From the NCBI RefSeq assembly GCF_023065955.2, contig NW_026623067.1:61801944-61865943 (forward strand): a stretch of DNA of 64,000 nucleotides, read 5' to 3'. Numbering within the stretch: the stretch's first letter is position 1; the number at the start of each line of letters is the position of its first letter. The notes below the pieces were generated by a model. The model made no database searches. It was not told the DNA's origin and saw nothing but the letters and a program-made list of their open reading frames with translations. Shown one piece after another: positions 41,601-50,076 of this stretch. The stretch comes from Ursus arctos (taxonomy: Eukaryota > Chordata > Mammalia > Carnivora > Ursidae). Made by a program: the position numbers and the translations under genes.

Positions 41601-44600
41601 AAAACATTACATGAAAATGATAACAATAAAATCCAATCCTAGAAAGGTTCTTTCGAACAGTATTCACCCATGAATACTTTGCCAACTGCATAAATGTTCT
41701 CTTTCAAGTTTTATCAGAGGTAGCTTGTAAATTAAAGGGGAAAAATAAAGTAAAAAGGGAAAAATGTATGAGTTTTAGGTACTGACAAAATCAACACTTC
41801 TCTACTTAAGAGGCTCAAGATAACATAAAGGATATTTCAAAAAATATCTTCTCTGGGCTATTTAAATATTACTAAAATTTTTAATTTCTCCTGAATTTTC
41901 CTCACAAATTTTTTTTAAAATTGCAGAGTTAATAATTAAAAAAATAATTTAGCAGTAGCTTCTTATTTTAACTGTGAATTTCAATCATATAGGGCAGACT
42001 GTAATAGCTAGCTGTGTAACAAATACTCAAAATACACATACTACAATTTGTACAAGTATTCCACTGTAGTCTAAACATTGCCAGAGAAAAGCACATCTGT
42101 TTAAATGTTTTGTCTCTCAAGGAGAAAAGCTGTTGAAAGCCTAGCTTTTGATCTGCTATCCTTTACAGATAATATAAAATACCGGAGAACAATTGAACTT
42201 ACCACAACTGGAAACTGGCAGTCTGAGTGGAATCGCAAAAGTCAATACCCATTGAAACAGTAATGGATCCCTCAGGCTCAAGAGATTCTAGGAAATAAGA
42301 TAATTTAGACATGAAAACATGGAGGATGTGAAAAAGAGGCAAAATGAACCCTGAAAATTTATGTAATATTTGTAGTCTAGGTAAAACAGTCAAATTTAAT
42401 GATGGCTATAAGAACAATTTCAAACTAAGAATATTAAAGCAAATTATAAAGTAATTTCACTATTCTGCTCAAAGGCTTTCTTTTCCATAACTTAATTCTG
42501 CATGTATTTCTGTTTCAGAAATATATCATTTCAGGTTTTACGATATTGTCTTTATAGGTATTGAAGGTGAGAAGGAAATAAATGTATTCCAACTTATAAA
42601 GGACTCTCTGGGTGCTTTTAAGGGATTTTGTACTTTCAACTATGGAATATTTATTCTAGATATAAAACATAAATTTTTGAACACTGTCCCAAAGTTCAAG
42701 TGGAAATTTAAAAATGCAAATTAAAGCAAAGTTGAAAGAAGAAATTAATTTGTATTCAGAAATTAGCCAAGACAACTGGCATTACAGTAACTAAAATAAT
42801 AAGTCTAATTGCATTAAAGAATTACTGGAAGAAAATTCAGTAGCAGATTAGATTATCATGAGAAAACAAATAATAAAATGGTATCTTATAGGTTTAGAAT
42901 TTCTGAAGCTTCATCCATCAACTAACCAAGAATGGGAAATAACTGTATCAATAGACAATACCAGTACTTTTCAGTTGACAATGATAAAACTTAAGGCAAA
43001 CAACAATGTTTTATTCTGCTTATGATTCCAAAGTTTGGCTATACATTAGAATAAGGAGGGATCTTAAATATACAGTATAACATATATAATAATACAGAGT
43101 ATGTATTTATATTAAAATACATATTAAATATGTATTTATATATTAGTATAAATATTTAAGTATATATATTTACACAGAAGCCATCCATTTTTAATTTCCA
43201 CTTTGCCTGAAGTCTTCAGTATAACTGCAGTCATACTGTACAGCAGCTTTATATTTACCTTTATTCCGTATATATCTTAATAAGATGTAGTTATATTTTA
43301 GCAAGGACACTCTAATCTAGTAGACTATGACTACTGAAGGGCTTATTGATAAGTATGGTTTGCCATTAAATGCTAACCATGACAGAAATGATGGTACACA
43401 TGGGACAAATAATAATTCAATACGCTTAATATACTAAGAAGTATATTTATGTCTCACAGGTTCAGTGAAGATCAGGCTTATAAGAGGGTAATTGTTTGAT
43501 GCTGATTTTAAAATGTTATTGCTTTGCTAGTGGTATGTATGTTGGTTTGCTGATTCCAATTTGAATTTCATTTGTTTATAAACCTAAAATTTATCAGGAT
43601 GCTTCATAAGTACCAGAAGACTTGCTGCCTAAATCTTTAGCAAACAGGCTTTAATGTAAAGCAAGTAACTGCAATGATATTTTTCTTACATTTCTCCTAA
43701 AGCTACACCTATCAGTTCACAGCTCTGTCAGTCACACTGCTTAGTCATATACTTTAGTGACGCCTTAATGCTTTCTTCTGTGCCATAAATATATTGGGGT
43801 TTGGTCTTGTCTGCGGCTGACACATAGGTAGCAAACACTGCCATCACCAAAACATGATGGCATTCATGATTTAAATCTCGCTACATCATGTATCCTTGTA
43901 TTTCGTTTGACAAAGTGACAGTTCTCAAGATGCCTTGTTGATAGCCCTCTTTGACACAGTTTGGTACCTTCTTCAGTCTTAAGATAATTAACTGTGAGCT
44001 TCGTGCCACGCTAATTCTGGAGGACAGCTCATGATCAATGGCATGTTTTATTATATGAATGCTTCAAGAGCAAAGTGATCAGCATAAAATTATTCATCTA
44101 ATGGATTTATATTATTTGAAGCCTACTACACTGGGAAAGTTTACTCAATTAGGCGTATGTATTTGGATACTACCTCCAGATCAGTGCTATACAGAAACGG
44201 CTGAAAAACACGGGCTCTATTTTACCACACCATTAATAATAAAAAAAGAAATCACACAGGCTGCCACTGACTTAGATGTGACAGTTGTAACTAGTGAAAT
44301 ATTAGCTAAACTCAAACTTGTCAATTGTTAACATAAAGTCAGTGGATATAGTGCAGAGAGCCTAAGGCGTGTGTGTGTGTGTGTGTGTGTGTGCGCTTTA
44401 AATCTCTTATGTACTCGGTCTCTTTGGGAAAAATGGCACGGCACATTATTCCTAATACTCTTGTAAGAAATATAGTTTCAAGCTAAAGGCAGGAGAAAAT
44501 CCAGACCAAAGTCATTACATATAGACGAAAAGAAAACAGACTGGTGACCAATAAGAAAGCTGTTGGGACTCCTTAACATATGCGTATGCGTTTATTAAAT

Positions 44601-46928
44601 AAACGTCTTACTTCCCTCATTTCACAAAACATTAAAATAGTATTTGTTCTTTCTTGTATCCTTAAGATGTGGACTAATTAAGATATATCATACTCTGTAA
44701 CTCTACTGTAACTACTGATAAAAGAGACTAGGTGGTGTTACTTCATGGGAAAGAATTCTGTATCTTGAGGGTATTCAATAAGATGCCAACAAAATGAATA
44801 AAACATTACAGTCATAAAAGTTTGCCTAAGAAAAGAAAAGCCTATGGCTAGTACTGAGGCAATGGTATACATTCATATTTTATTTCTGTGTTAAGGCCAT
44901 ACTATGAAATTTATTGTATTTATTTCTTCTATTCTACATAGGCCAACAAAAGGTCAACTCATCCACTCATTATGCCAACTCAAAGAAATGTTAATACTGT
45001 TCTACTGTTTTAACCTTTGGCTAACATTTTCAACCTTCAGACAATTCATTTATCAGCTGCTTGACATTTCTTAAACTAAACTAATTTTTTAACTAGGTAA
45101 AAAATGCTGGATTTTAAGCACTAAAAAAAGAATACAAATTGGGATATTCTAGAACTCCTTACCAATATATTAACTTCACAAAGTAATTAAATAAAAATCA
45201 GGACACTCTGTATTCATTAAATGGTGTTTTAATTACCATATTATCTTTAAAGGTGTATTAAAAGTGGGTTCTAAAGTCAAGTCACTTTAACTACTTTGGT
45301 TGCTTATAAACATCTACCATATGTCATCTGTTAGGAATTGTTTTATTCCTTTATATAAAAATGTAACACAAAGAATGACTTCCTTTACTGAATGACTCAT
45401 TATAGGAGAGAATTCAACAATGTCAAAGAGCTCAGGTGAAAATGAAGAAAAACAGAATAGTTATTTAAAATAATGGGTAAAGAAGGCACAGTTTCCTGAT
45501 TAAAAGGTTTTGCTCAACTAAAGTATTATAAAAAGGAACTATTTGGATCTTTCTGATAACATTTCAAAGATTCAATGACAGAAAACTTATATCCGTTTTA
45601 ATTGATATTATTGCCTGAAGCCTCTCCCAACTGAACTCTAGGACTGTTTTCACTTGGACAGAACAGAAAAAATAGAGGTAGATATTCTAATTATTATATT
45701 AAACTCAAAGTAACAAACAACTGTTTCACTTAATTTTTGAAAGGTATATTTCTAGTAAAATACTTAAAAAAACGGAAGGAGATGACAGTTGATGAGCATG
45801 GAGGTGACCTGGAAAGTTCAAGGGGCATCTAAAGTGGGAGCCCCTTCTGCATCAGTTGGTGGTGCTGCAGGTGGGAATAAAGGACCAGGACTGTCATATC
45901 TTGTGCTTTATTGCCAAAAGTGAGATTTCTGGGTTTGTTTTTTAATGTAAAAACATCCTGATTTCTAAATGGTAGCAAAAGATTCAAAATATTTTAAAAC
46001 AGGATGTGTATAAATACTAGTAATACACTATGGGCAATTTTATAGTGTATGCTTGGAAAGGAGGATGAACAGAATAGCAGACATCCTCTCAGCCTTTGCT
46101 CTCTTCACTTCTCAATTTATGGAATGTGAAAAGAAACAGGGAAGGGGAGATAAGATTCAAAAAGGCAGACTACACCCAGGCCTGAAAGAAGCTGGCCAGG
46201 AAGAGCAGCAGAGCGAAGGTGACAACAGAAAAAGAGACAATTTTGTTTCTTCAGATGCGTGCTTTCATCACTACTGGTACATTTTACCATTGCTGGCACC
46301 CGATTCACTAAGAACAAAGAAGTACATTCATTTTGTATGATAAATTCAGTTTAAAAGGGAAAACAAATAAAAACTGACTAAATTGATATAGTCAATAAAA
46401 TAATATGTATTTTACTTTACTTTCAAAACAAATATATTTAAATATCAAATATAAAGTTTTAAATGAGGGGCGCCTGGGTGGCGCAGTCGTTAAGCGTCTG
46501 CCTTGGGCTCAGGGCGTGATCCCAGCGTTCTGGGATTGAGCCCCACATCAGGCTCCTCTGCTGGGAGCCTGCTTCTTCCTCTCCCACTCCCCCTGCTTGT
46601 GTTCCCTCTCTCGCTGGCTGTCTCCCTCTGTCAAATAAATAAATAAAATCTTTAAAAAAAAAAACAACAAAGTTTTAAATGAAAATTAATATTTACCTAT
46701 TGGATTAAAAACATGCATTTGCATGCCCATAGGAAGTTTCTTCCCCCCTATGTGGATATTTTCTATCTTCCGATCGGTAGTATTATTCAATGTTATTTGT
46801 ACAGAGACCATCTTATCACCAAAAATACAAGGCTGTCTTGGAAAGAAATAATGGGCAGCTAGTCCTCTTCCACTCATTCGATGAAGTAGCACGTGAGTTT
46901 TCACTGGTACAAAGACAGGAGTATTGAC
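11539..46928 (-). CDS. AP3B1: AP3B1, beta-3A subunit of the AP-3 adaptor complex: last five coding exons (partial, span includes introns)
   Basis: AP3B1 is the large beta subunit of the AP-3 heterotetramer, which sorts membrane cargo from endosomes to lysosomes and lysosome-related organelles (established knowledge; loss causes Hermansky-Pudlak syndrome type 2 and grey collie cyclic neutropenia). The five exons join at GT/AG sites into 708 nt with no frame break, giving 235 residues and a TAA stop. The product matches the C-terminal ear/appendage region, with recognisable stretches such as [57 protein letters not shown] and the terminal [15 protein letters not shown]. The beta-3B paralogue (AP3B2) ends differently as I remember it, which favours AP3B1. 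The trunk, hinge and start codon lie upstream of the window. The family is about 1,090 residues long, so roughly the last fifth is here. No disabling change is seen. Confidence 0.95.
12820..13030. promoter_or_regulatory. Candidate intronic regulatory block
   Basis: This patch of unique, partly CpG-containing sequence (CTGCCGCGCTGACAGC, GAGCCCGCGG) sits in an otherwise AT-rich intron. It is followed by homeodomain-type cores TAATTA at 12948-12953 and the palindrome TTAATTAA at 13012-13019. Function is inference; conservation was not tested. Confidence 0.2.
13645..13842 (-). mobile_element. CAN-SINE, minus strand
   Basis: A complete reverse-orientation SINE runs from its T-rich tail to the GGCGCCCC head. 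It is bounded by a perfect 14-bp duplication TATGCATTTCTTTT (13631-13644 and 13843-13856), which points to a fairly recent insertion. Confidence 0.95.
14940..15075 (-). repeat. MIR fossil
   Basis: The core reads like the reverse complement of MIR: ATAGATAAGGGAACTGAGGCCC, then AGTTGAGAAACTTGCTC, CACACGGCTAGTGAATGG and GGAATTTGAGCCCA. It is an old tRNA-derived SINE in the last intron. Confidence 0.75.
17354..17368 (-). promoter_or_regulatory. CTCF-type binding motif
   Basis: The minus strand reads CCACTAGAGGGCAGC, which fits the published core CCASYAGRKGGCRSY at all 15 positions. It is in unique sequence inside the last AP3B1 intron, 5.7 kb from the terminal exon. Occupancy cannot be judged from sequence. 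Confidence 0.55.
18795..18905 (+). mobile_element. MER5-like hAT element fragment
   Basis: The sequence AAACGCAGATTCCTGGGCTTA, then CCCCAGATGTACC, AATCTGAGTCCCCGGGTG and GGTCCCAGGAATCTGAGTTTT, matches the middle of the widespread MER5 family. Both termini are eroded. Confidence 0.65.
21590..22020 (-). repeat. Degraded MIR-type fossils (two or more pieces)
   Basis: Pieces at 21600-21700, 21770-21870 and 21905-22020 resemble reverse-complement MIR, for example GATCAAGACTTGAACTCAGC followed by CTTCTGAGGCCAAGACCAATG, and CCACAAGAAGTTATAACCTG. They are heavily diverged, and the exact borders are uncertain. Confidence 0.45.
22058..22173 (-). mobile_element. Short CAN-SINE, minus strand
   Basis: The tail TTTTTTAAGATTTTATTTTT precedes AAGTAATCTCTACACCCAA, an inverted B-box region and the head complement CTGAGCCAGCCAGGCACCC. 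The CT-rich body is absent, as in the 6764 copy. An A-rich run follows at 22176-22195. Confidence 0.75.
23037..23175 (-). CDS. AP3B1: AP3B1 coding exon (second from the end)
   Basis: This 139-nt exon has an acceptor cttttgctcttacag and a donor ACAG|GTAGGT. Two bases complete the Gly codon, then 45 codons run from [20 protein letters not shown] to SGQDNIH, and AG starts an Arg codon that the last exon completes. It encodes part of the distal ear subdomain. Intact and in frame. Confidence 0.95.
23176..28518 (-). other. AP3B1: AP3B1 intron between the third-last and second-last exons (5.3 kb)
   Basis: This phase 1 intron (GTGAGA ... TCTTACAG) contains one CAN-SINE (23527-23730), an A/AC-rich low-complexity run near 25579-25620 and otherwise unique AT-rich sequence. 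The stretch around 24660-25260 looks free of repeats and could be conserved, but I see no exon in it. Confidence 0.85.
23527..23730 (-). mobile_element. CAN-SINE, minus strand
   Basis: This is a full-length copy with a (GA)n-rich tail side, inverted body and GGCGCCCC head complement. The flanking TATGCTTTTATTTTT words before (from 23510) and after (from 23731) form the target duplication. Confidence 0.93.
28519..28616 (-). CDS. AP3B1: AP3B1 coding exon (third from the end)
   Basis: This 98-nt exon has an acceptor ending ttctcttag and a donor CAAG|GTGAGA. One base finishes the split Cys codon, 32 codons follow ([20 protein letters not shown] to DFKKEQ), and a final G begins a Gly codon. The QPPVGEL motif is shared by the beta-3A and beta-3B ears. 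Intact and in frame. Confidence 0.95.
29041..29220 (+). mobile_element. CAN-SINE, plus strand
   Basis: The head GGGTGCCTGGGTGGTTCAGT is followed by the B box GGGATCGAGCCCC, CT-rich body and AAATAAATAAAATCTTTA tail. The flanks are similar A/T-rich words. More diverged than the GCACAGCGG-headed copies. Confidence 0.92.
29570..29960. repeat. Probable ancient interspersed repeat, family not assigned
   Basis: The text AATATGTTTGGCTGCAAATA, AGCAGAAAATTCAACTAA and GCCAGATGGCTGCTGCA is of a type common in old mammalian repeats. I cannot name the family or strand with confidence. Confidence 0.35.
30180..30310. repeat. Old L2/MIR-like repeat fragment
   Basis: Phrases resembling 'attcaatatacatctactgaa', 'catgtactgtgcaaat' and 'cttacaagtcagtgag' follow the order of a common old mammalian repeat (attack of phrases such as ATTTACTGAGTACCTACTATG). 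Strongly diverged. Confidence 0.35.
30930..31035 (-). repeat. MIR fossil
   Basis: Reverse-complement MIR core: CACATCCAAGGTCACACAGC, TAGCAAGTGGCAGTACTGGG and ATCTGAACTCAGGTCT. This is one of the better preserved MIR pieces in the window. Confidence 0.8.
32010..32168. repeat. AT/GT-rich simple repeat region
   Basis: Alternating TG, CA and TA dinucleotides run for about 160 bp, with several self-complementary ATATGGCATATAT words. It is low complexity, and the open frames across it are meaningless. Confidence 0.85.
32337..32545 (+). mobile_element. CAN-SINE, plus strand
   Basis: The head GGGTGCGTGGGTGGCTCAAT is followed by a shortened B-box segment, CT-rich body and an A-rich tail with (CAAAA) units. 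A perfect 13-bp duplication AAAGGTAGCTGTA brackets it (32321-32333 and 32546-32558). Confidence 0.93.
32875..33460 (+). mobile_element. Probable ancient ERVL-type LTR fossil
   Basis: The order of words (ACAACCAATGAAACATAAAC, AGAAGTCCACCGGGGG, CTTTTCC, CAGCCATATTGTGACCATGA, then AATAATAAACCTCATTTGG near the end) resembles old mammalian LTR16/LTR33-like repeats; the family name is tentative. It is non-coding, with no viral gene remnant. An AAAC microsatellite has expanded inside it. Confidence 0.5.
33241..33286. repeat. (AAAC)n microsatellite
   Basis: About eleven near-perfect AAAC units. Likely length-polymorphic. Confidence 0.95.
34005..34150 (+). repeat. MIR fossil
   Basis: Plus-orientation MIR 3' half: TCAAGTTTCCTTATCTATGA, ACTTACCTTGCAGGC and TGATTAAATGAAACAA. 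Confidence 0.6.
35140..35342 (+). mobile_element. CAN-SINE, plus strand (young-looking)
   Basis: The GCACAGCGG head and CTCCTCCGCTATGAGCC signature are shared with the 38729 copy. The element is bracketed by a perfect 16-bp duplication GAAATAGAATAATTTT (35124-35139 and 35343-35358). It inserted into the older LINE-1. Confidence 0.96.
35749..35937 (+). mobile_element. CAN-SINE, plus strand
   Basis: The head GGGGGTGCCTGGGTGGCTCA is followed by a B-box-like GGGATTGAGCCCC, CT-rich body and AATAATAAACAAAATC tail. The flanks TAAAATCGGGGTGG and ATAAAATTGGGATGA look like a diverged target duplication. Confidence 0.9.
36560..38250 (-). mobile_element. Ancient LINE-1, minus strand: 5'-ward part
   Basis: This continues the same element. 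The words TTACAAACAGCATATGTTCA, CTTTGCCTTCTGGCTACCAG and TTGATGAGAAATCTAATTC follow the order of antisense L1M sequence. It is interrupted by a CAN-SINE at 36734-36906. The open frames of up to 142 codons here are plus-strand shadows of the element, not genes. Confidence 0.5.
36734..36906 (-). mobile_element. CAN-SINE, minus strand
   Basis: The tail side carries a (TATG)n run. The body and the CTGAGCCACCCAGGCGCCCC head complement are intact. The flanks TCATTCCTCTTTT and TCATTCTCTTTT form a near-perfect target duplication. Confidence 0.92.
38311..38458 (-). mobile_element. CAN-SINE, minus strand, internally deleted
   Basis: The T-rich tail complement, (GA)n and body are present. The A-box segment between CTGGGAG and TCACCCAGGCACCCC is missing about 40 bp compared with intact copies. 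Confidence 0.85.
38465..38600 (+). repeat. MIR fossil
   Basis: Plus-orientation MIR: CTGTGCCTCAGTTTATTC, TCTAAAATGGGATAGTAAT and GAGAATTAAATAAGTTAA. Confidence 0.75.
38729..38925 (+). mobile_element. CAN-SINE, plus strand (young-looking)
   Basis: A near-consensus GCACAGCGG-headed copy is flanked by a perfect 16-bp duplication ATGAAGTTGGGAGGCA (38713-38728 and 38926-38941). Confidence 0.96.
39267..39485 (-). mobile_element. CAN-SINE, minus strand
   Basis: A complete reverse copy with an expanded (TTTA/TTAC) tail. The flanks TACTCAAACTTTT and TACTCTAACTTTT are a one-mismatch target duplication. It lies 341 bp from the oppositely oriented copy at 38729-38925. Confidence 0.94.
42203..42287 (-). 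CDS. AP3B1: AP3B1 coding exon (fourth from the end)
   Basis: This 85-nt exon has a pyrimidine-rich acceptor (tcttatttcctag) and a near-perfect donor (GTG|GTAAGT). The first two bases complete a Glu codon with the previous exon. Then come 27 codons starting [13 protein letters not shown] and ending TASFQL, and the last two bases TG complete a Cys codon with the next exon. The segment belongs to the ear-domain beta-sandwich. Joining in phase to both neighbours is strong evidence that this is a real exon. Confidence 0.94.
43060..43172. repeat. AT-rich low-complexity patch
   Basis: TATATTA and TATTTA words repeat over about 110 bp, including imperfect copies of TATGTATTTATAT. Confidence 0.7.
44369..44392. 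repeat. (GT)n microsatellite
   Basis: Twelve GT units. Likely polymorphic. Confidence 0.95.
46467..46668 (+). mobile_element. CAN-SINE, plus strand, beside an AP3B1 donor site
   Basis: A near-consensus copy (GCGCAGTCG head) carries a perfect 14-bp duplication AAAGTTTTAAATGA (46453-46466 and 46669-46682). In AP3B1 transcript orientation it is antisense, and its T-tract starts 28 nt after the exon boundary at 46697. It therefore places pyrimidine-rich and acceptor-like sequence (TTTGACAG) right behind a 5' splice site. Confidence 0.96.
46697..46928 (-). CDS. AP3B1: AP3B1 coding exon (fifth from the end)
   Basis: This 232-nt exon enters in phase 0 after an acceptor ending in gcaatag and leaves after one base of a codon at a donor reading ATAG|GTAAAT. 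It encodes 77 whole codons starting [20 protein letters not shown] and ending MHVFNPI. It begins the folded ear domain after the hinge. A human-like 27-exon numbering would make this exon 23 (not verified). A CAN-SINE and its target duplication lie 14-230 bp inside the following intron, which is unusually close to a donor site. Confidence 0.94.
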
Positions 46929-47189
46929 CTATTGCACATTGGGAAAACAAAGATGAATTAGTGAATATAGTTATTCTTTTAGAAAATGTAAAAAATTATA
47001 TGACATTTGACTCCTATTTTTCCTAAAGTATTATATAAACCACAATAACAAACATCATACCCATAAACATTAAGTTAGAAATTATATAAGAATGTAAAGA
47101 AAATGCCCTCAGAACAGCATTAAAATTTTTTTGTACTCTGCAACATACATTAAAATATTTTGATAATATGTGCCTAGTAAGAATAAGCT

Positions 47190-47480
47190 GTTATATATTC
47201 AATTTTTTTAGAGTTTATAAACTTTGTTAGTTTTGTTCCTAGGTACACTGCATTTGGGCATCTTGCTAATTTTCTTATTAGTTTTAATAGTCTGTCAGTT
47301 GATTTTCTCAGATTTTTTAACTGTAAGATAGTATCATCTACCAATAATGAACACCTTACACCTTCATCTCCAATCTCAACTCCTTGAACTTTTTTCACCT
47401 TGAGTTTCTTTCACCGTAAAATGAAGACTATCACCTTCTTTAAGGTGGTTTCTTCCTTTGCTTTAATGATGAAAAAGATC
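47190..47480 (-). mobile_element. LINE-1 ORF2 fragment (reverse transcriptase region)
   Basis: The minus strand encodes a frame with SLLVDDTILQLKN, which resembles the FADD-type catalytic motif of L1 reverse transcriptase, followed by STDRLLKLIRKL. On the plus strand, TTATTAGTTTTAATAG and AGTATCATCTACCAATAATG follow the antisense L1 order. An old, inactive fragment. Confidence 0.7.
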
Positions 47481-47499
47481 CTCCCTACGTTGAGCTCAG

Positions 47500-47830
47500 G
47501 TAAACTATTCACTTACATTTTCTTCTAGAGCTCTCATGGTTGCAATTTTTAATTTGCATGGAACTGATTTAGATAAATTGACCTCTATACTTATTTTTTT
47601 TCTCCAAATACTTAGCCAATTGCCTGAACATGATCTAATGATTAGCTTTTCCTCAGTGACCTGTAAATGCAAACATTCTGATTATTTATGTGCTTAGAGA
47701 CATTTATGAACCTTGATTGACTTGTTAAACCAGTACCACATTGTTTTACTTCTTACAGCCCTACAATAGGATTCAATTATTTGGCAAAACAAAGTATCTT
47801 TTATCACTCCATCCCCTACTGCCCCACCAG
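47500..47830 (-). mobile_element. Second LINE-1 fragment (region C-terminal to the reverse transcriptase)
   Basis: Plus-strand words such as GCATGGAACTGATTTAGA, CTTAGCCAATTGCCTGAAC and AACCAGTACCACATTGTTTT resemble antisense L1 from downstream of the reverse-transcriptase domain. In a single minus-strand element this part should lie at lower coordinates than 47190-47480. This is therefore a separate insertion or a rearrangement. Confidence 0.5.
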
Positions 47831-48329
47831 TATTTTCTTGGGTATTTATCTCTTTATATCTTTCTGTTAAATTTTAGCCTCTTTTAGTTAAATTCTCCCC
47901 TCAATCTTGAGTGGATTCAGAGGGAGCATATTAAATGAAGAAACACAGTCCTTTCTAAAATCATGTGATGGCTATCTTTCCATTCAAACTCAAAGTACTG
48001 TACGTGGCTTGACCTGACATGGCAAGCTTTTAAAAAAAAAAATCAATTTGTAATTAAACAGGCCTAATCAAGATTTTTTCCTAGAAAGTGTGCTCTCCCC
48101 AACTAGATTTTCTATTATGATTGTGAGGACATTTTAACCTATTCAACATGTTCATCATGCCGATGGTAACTGATGACATTAAAACTTAATATTAGTTATT
48201 TAAAATTCATCAACAAAAATCCAAGAGTTAAATATTATATATACAAAATGATAAGCAGTGTCTTCTAAGCATCATTAAAATATAGTATTCCTTCTCCAGA
48301 AGCTCAACTTGTAAGAGCGAGCAATTTCA

Positions 48330-48405
48330 TTTTTTTTTTTTAATAATGATTTTTTATTATATTATGTTAGTCACCATACAGTACATCCCCGGTTTTCGAT
48401 GTAAG
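48330..48405 (-). mobile_element. Very short 5'-truncated LINE-1 insertion (3' end only)
   Basis: A T-run is followed by the antisense 3' end typical of carnivore L1 (TTATTATATTATGTTAGTCA, then CCATACAGTACATCCCCGG). The site is duplicated: AGAGCGAGCAATTTCA before and GAGAGCAAGCAATTTCA after. Only about 75 bp of element was copied. Confidence 0.75.
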
Positions 48406-48790
48406 GAGAGCAAGCAATTTCAAATAATCGCCTTAAAAATGCACAAAAGAGCTTATTTATTAAACATAACAAATAACCGAGTACATTTTAAATTCTGGCT
48501 ATCTAAAGTACTGCAGCAACTGGCTTATGCATTCTACTTTGGCCTTTTGAGGATGACAGCAGTCTAGCATTTTAAGTTTTCAAAGCACTTCCACTTCTAA
48601 GCTTAGGTTCTTTTCTATGTGTAAAAATTATTTTCAAAACTCTTTTGTCTCATTGCTCACACTAAGTTCTATTTCCTTTGCAAATTCTGTAGAGTTTAGT
48701 AGCATAACCCAAGACAGCAATCCCTGGCAGGGAACATTCATTTAAGGATATAATGGACATCATAAAAATAAGCAAACAGATACCGAATAT

Positions 48791-48812
48791 GTATGTATGT
48801 GTGTGTGTGTAT
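48791..48812. repeat. (TATG)/(TG) microsatellite
   Basis: Short TATG then TG units. Confidence 0.8.
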
Positions 48813-50076
48813 GACTGCCCAAGTATATATACATATTTATAAATTTATACTTAGCAAAAATTTTAAATTTCCATGTCACTGAGGCTATGATAATCAACCT
48901 TAAACATAAGCCTTCAACTGGATAATCATATTTTTCAGTATCTTATGTTTACTCCTTTAATTAGATGATAACATACTGGAGACACTAATTCTTATTTTAT
49001 TTTCTTCATTGTTCCAAAAACACATTGTCATTAAATCATTAAATACATGCTGATGGAGCCAGTTTTTCCTCTATGAAAACTCATAAAAGTTTGGGCAACA
49101 CATAATATGAGGAAATAAAGTTGAAAGTTGGAAAGAGGCGAGTGTAGAGTAGTAGAAGAAAAGGAGAACAGAAGCAGAGGTTTGGTTTACAAGCAGCAAG
49201 GAATCAGCACTTAAACATCATGTAAGGTGCTTAGAAATCCGAGGGTACACCTAAGTCACGTTAAGACTAGCAACATGTCTTGGTTGGTTTATTGATTCTC
49301 TGTCAGTCTAATCTCAAGACACACGGTCCAAATATTTTTTTCTACCCTGTCTCAAAATTCTTTATCTTTATTATAATTGCTAAAAAGTGTTAATGGATGT
49401 GCAAAGGAAGAAATGCATATTTTTCTCACTCATTCTATCCACACTCAATCAAGCTGAAGAAGCATTCTCTAATAAATTCAACATCTAAAAAAGGTCCTCT
49501 CTGATAATCCTAAAGGTTAATACAGAGGTCTATATTCTCTTCTCAATAAACAGCCTCATTAAGTAGCACTTGTGGTAATACTACATACTTTTCAACTACA
49601 GAAAGGGGCTAACTGGAAATGTTTGATTTTTTAAAACCTATTTTCTAAGATCATACACATCATATTAAGCTAACTTCCTCCACTATCTAGATGAATTACA
49701 TAGGTGATAGTTTGTCCAATAAAACCAGTAAGTTCCATAAATCCTTCAACAATTTTCACATGCAATAATACAATTAATCCTGATGTGAAAGCAAGAGTTT
49801 TGTTCAATATTTTATACATCAGATATCTATATTCCAGAAACATGTATGACCCGTGGCTGTTTATATTCTAAGATGCTAAAACACTGTGAATGGCTTTTCT
49901 GACTTTGCATTTTATAAATATTAATAATCTTACTAAATGTACAAAACACAAGGTAAAGCTAATAAATTAATTACAGAAAGACCTAGATTTGGGTTGTGAA
50001 AATGAGGGCTTACTTTAATTAAAAAAAAAAAAGAGTTGATATTTAACAAGTTTGAACAAAACAGATAATCTTAGGT

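Larger units (their letters stand above)
28617..42202 (-). other. AP3B1: AP3B1 intron between the fourth-last and third-last exons (13.6 kb)
   Basis: This phase 2 intron (GTAAGT ... CTCTTAG) is the most repeat-laden part of the window: eight CAN-SINEs, MIR fossils, an ancient LTR, AT-rich and AAAC simple repeats, and a long sense-oriented ancient LINE-1. Coding comparison shows the flanking exons join directly. Confidence 0.85.
42288..46696 (-). other. AP3B1: AP3B1 intron between the fifth-last and fourth-last exons (4.4 kb)
   Basis: This phase 1 intron (GTAAAT ... TTTCCTAG) has a young CAN-SINE at its very start (46467-46668), a GT microsatellite, an AT-rich patch at 43060-43172 and otherwise unique AT-rich DNA. 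A degenerate minus-strand frame at 43700-44040 could not be assigned. Confidence 0.85.

Noticed and set aside
47174..47398. 74-codon minus-strand frame resembling a polymerase
   Set aside because: It is a decayed LINE-1 reverse-transcriptase fragment, annotated as a mobile element rather than a gene.
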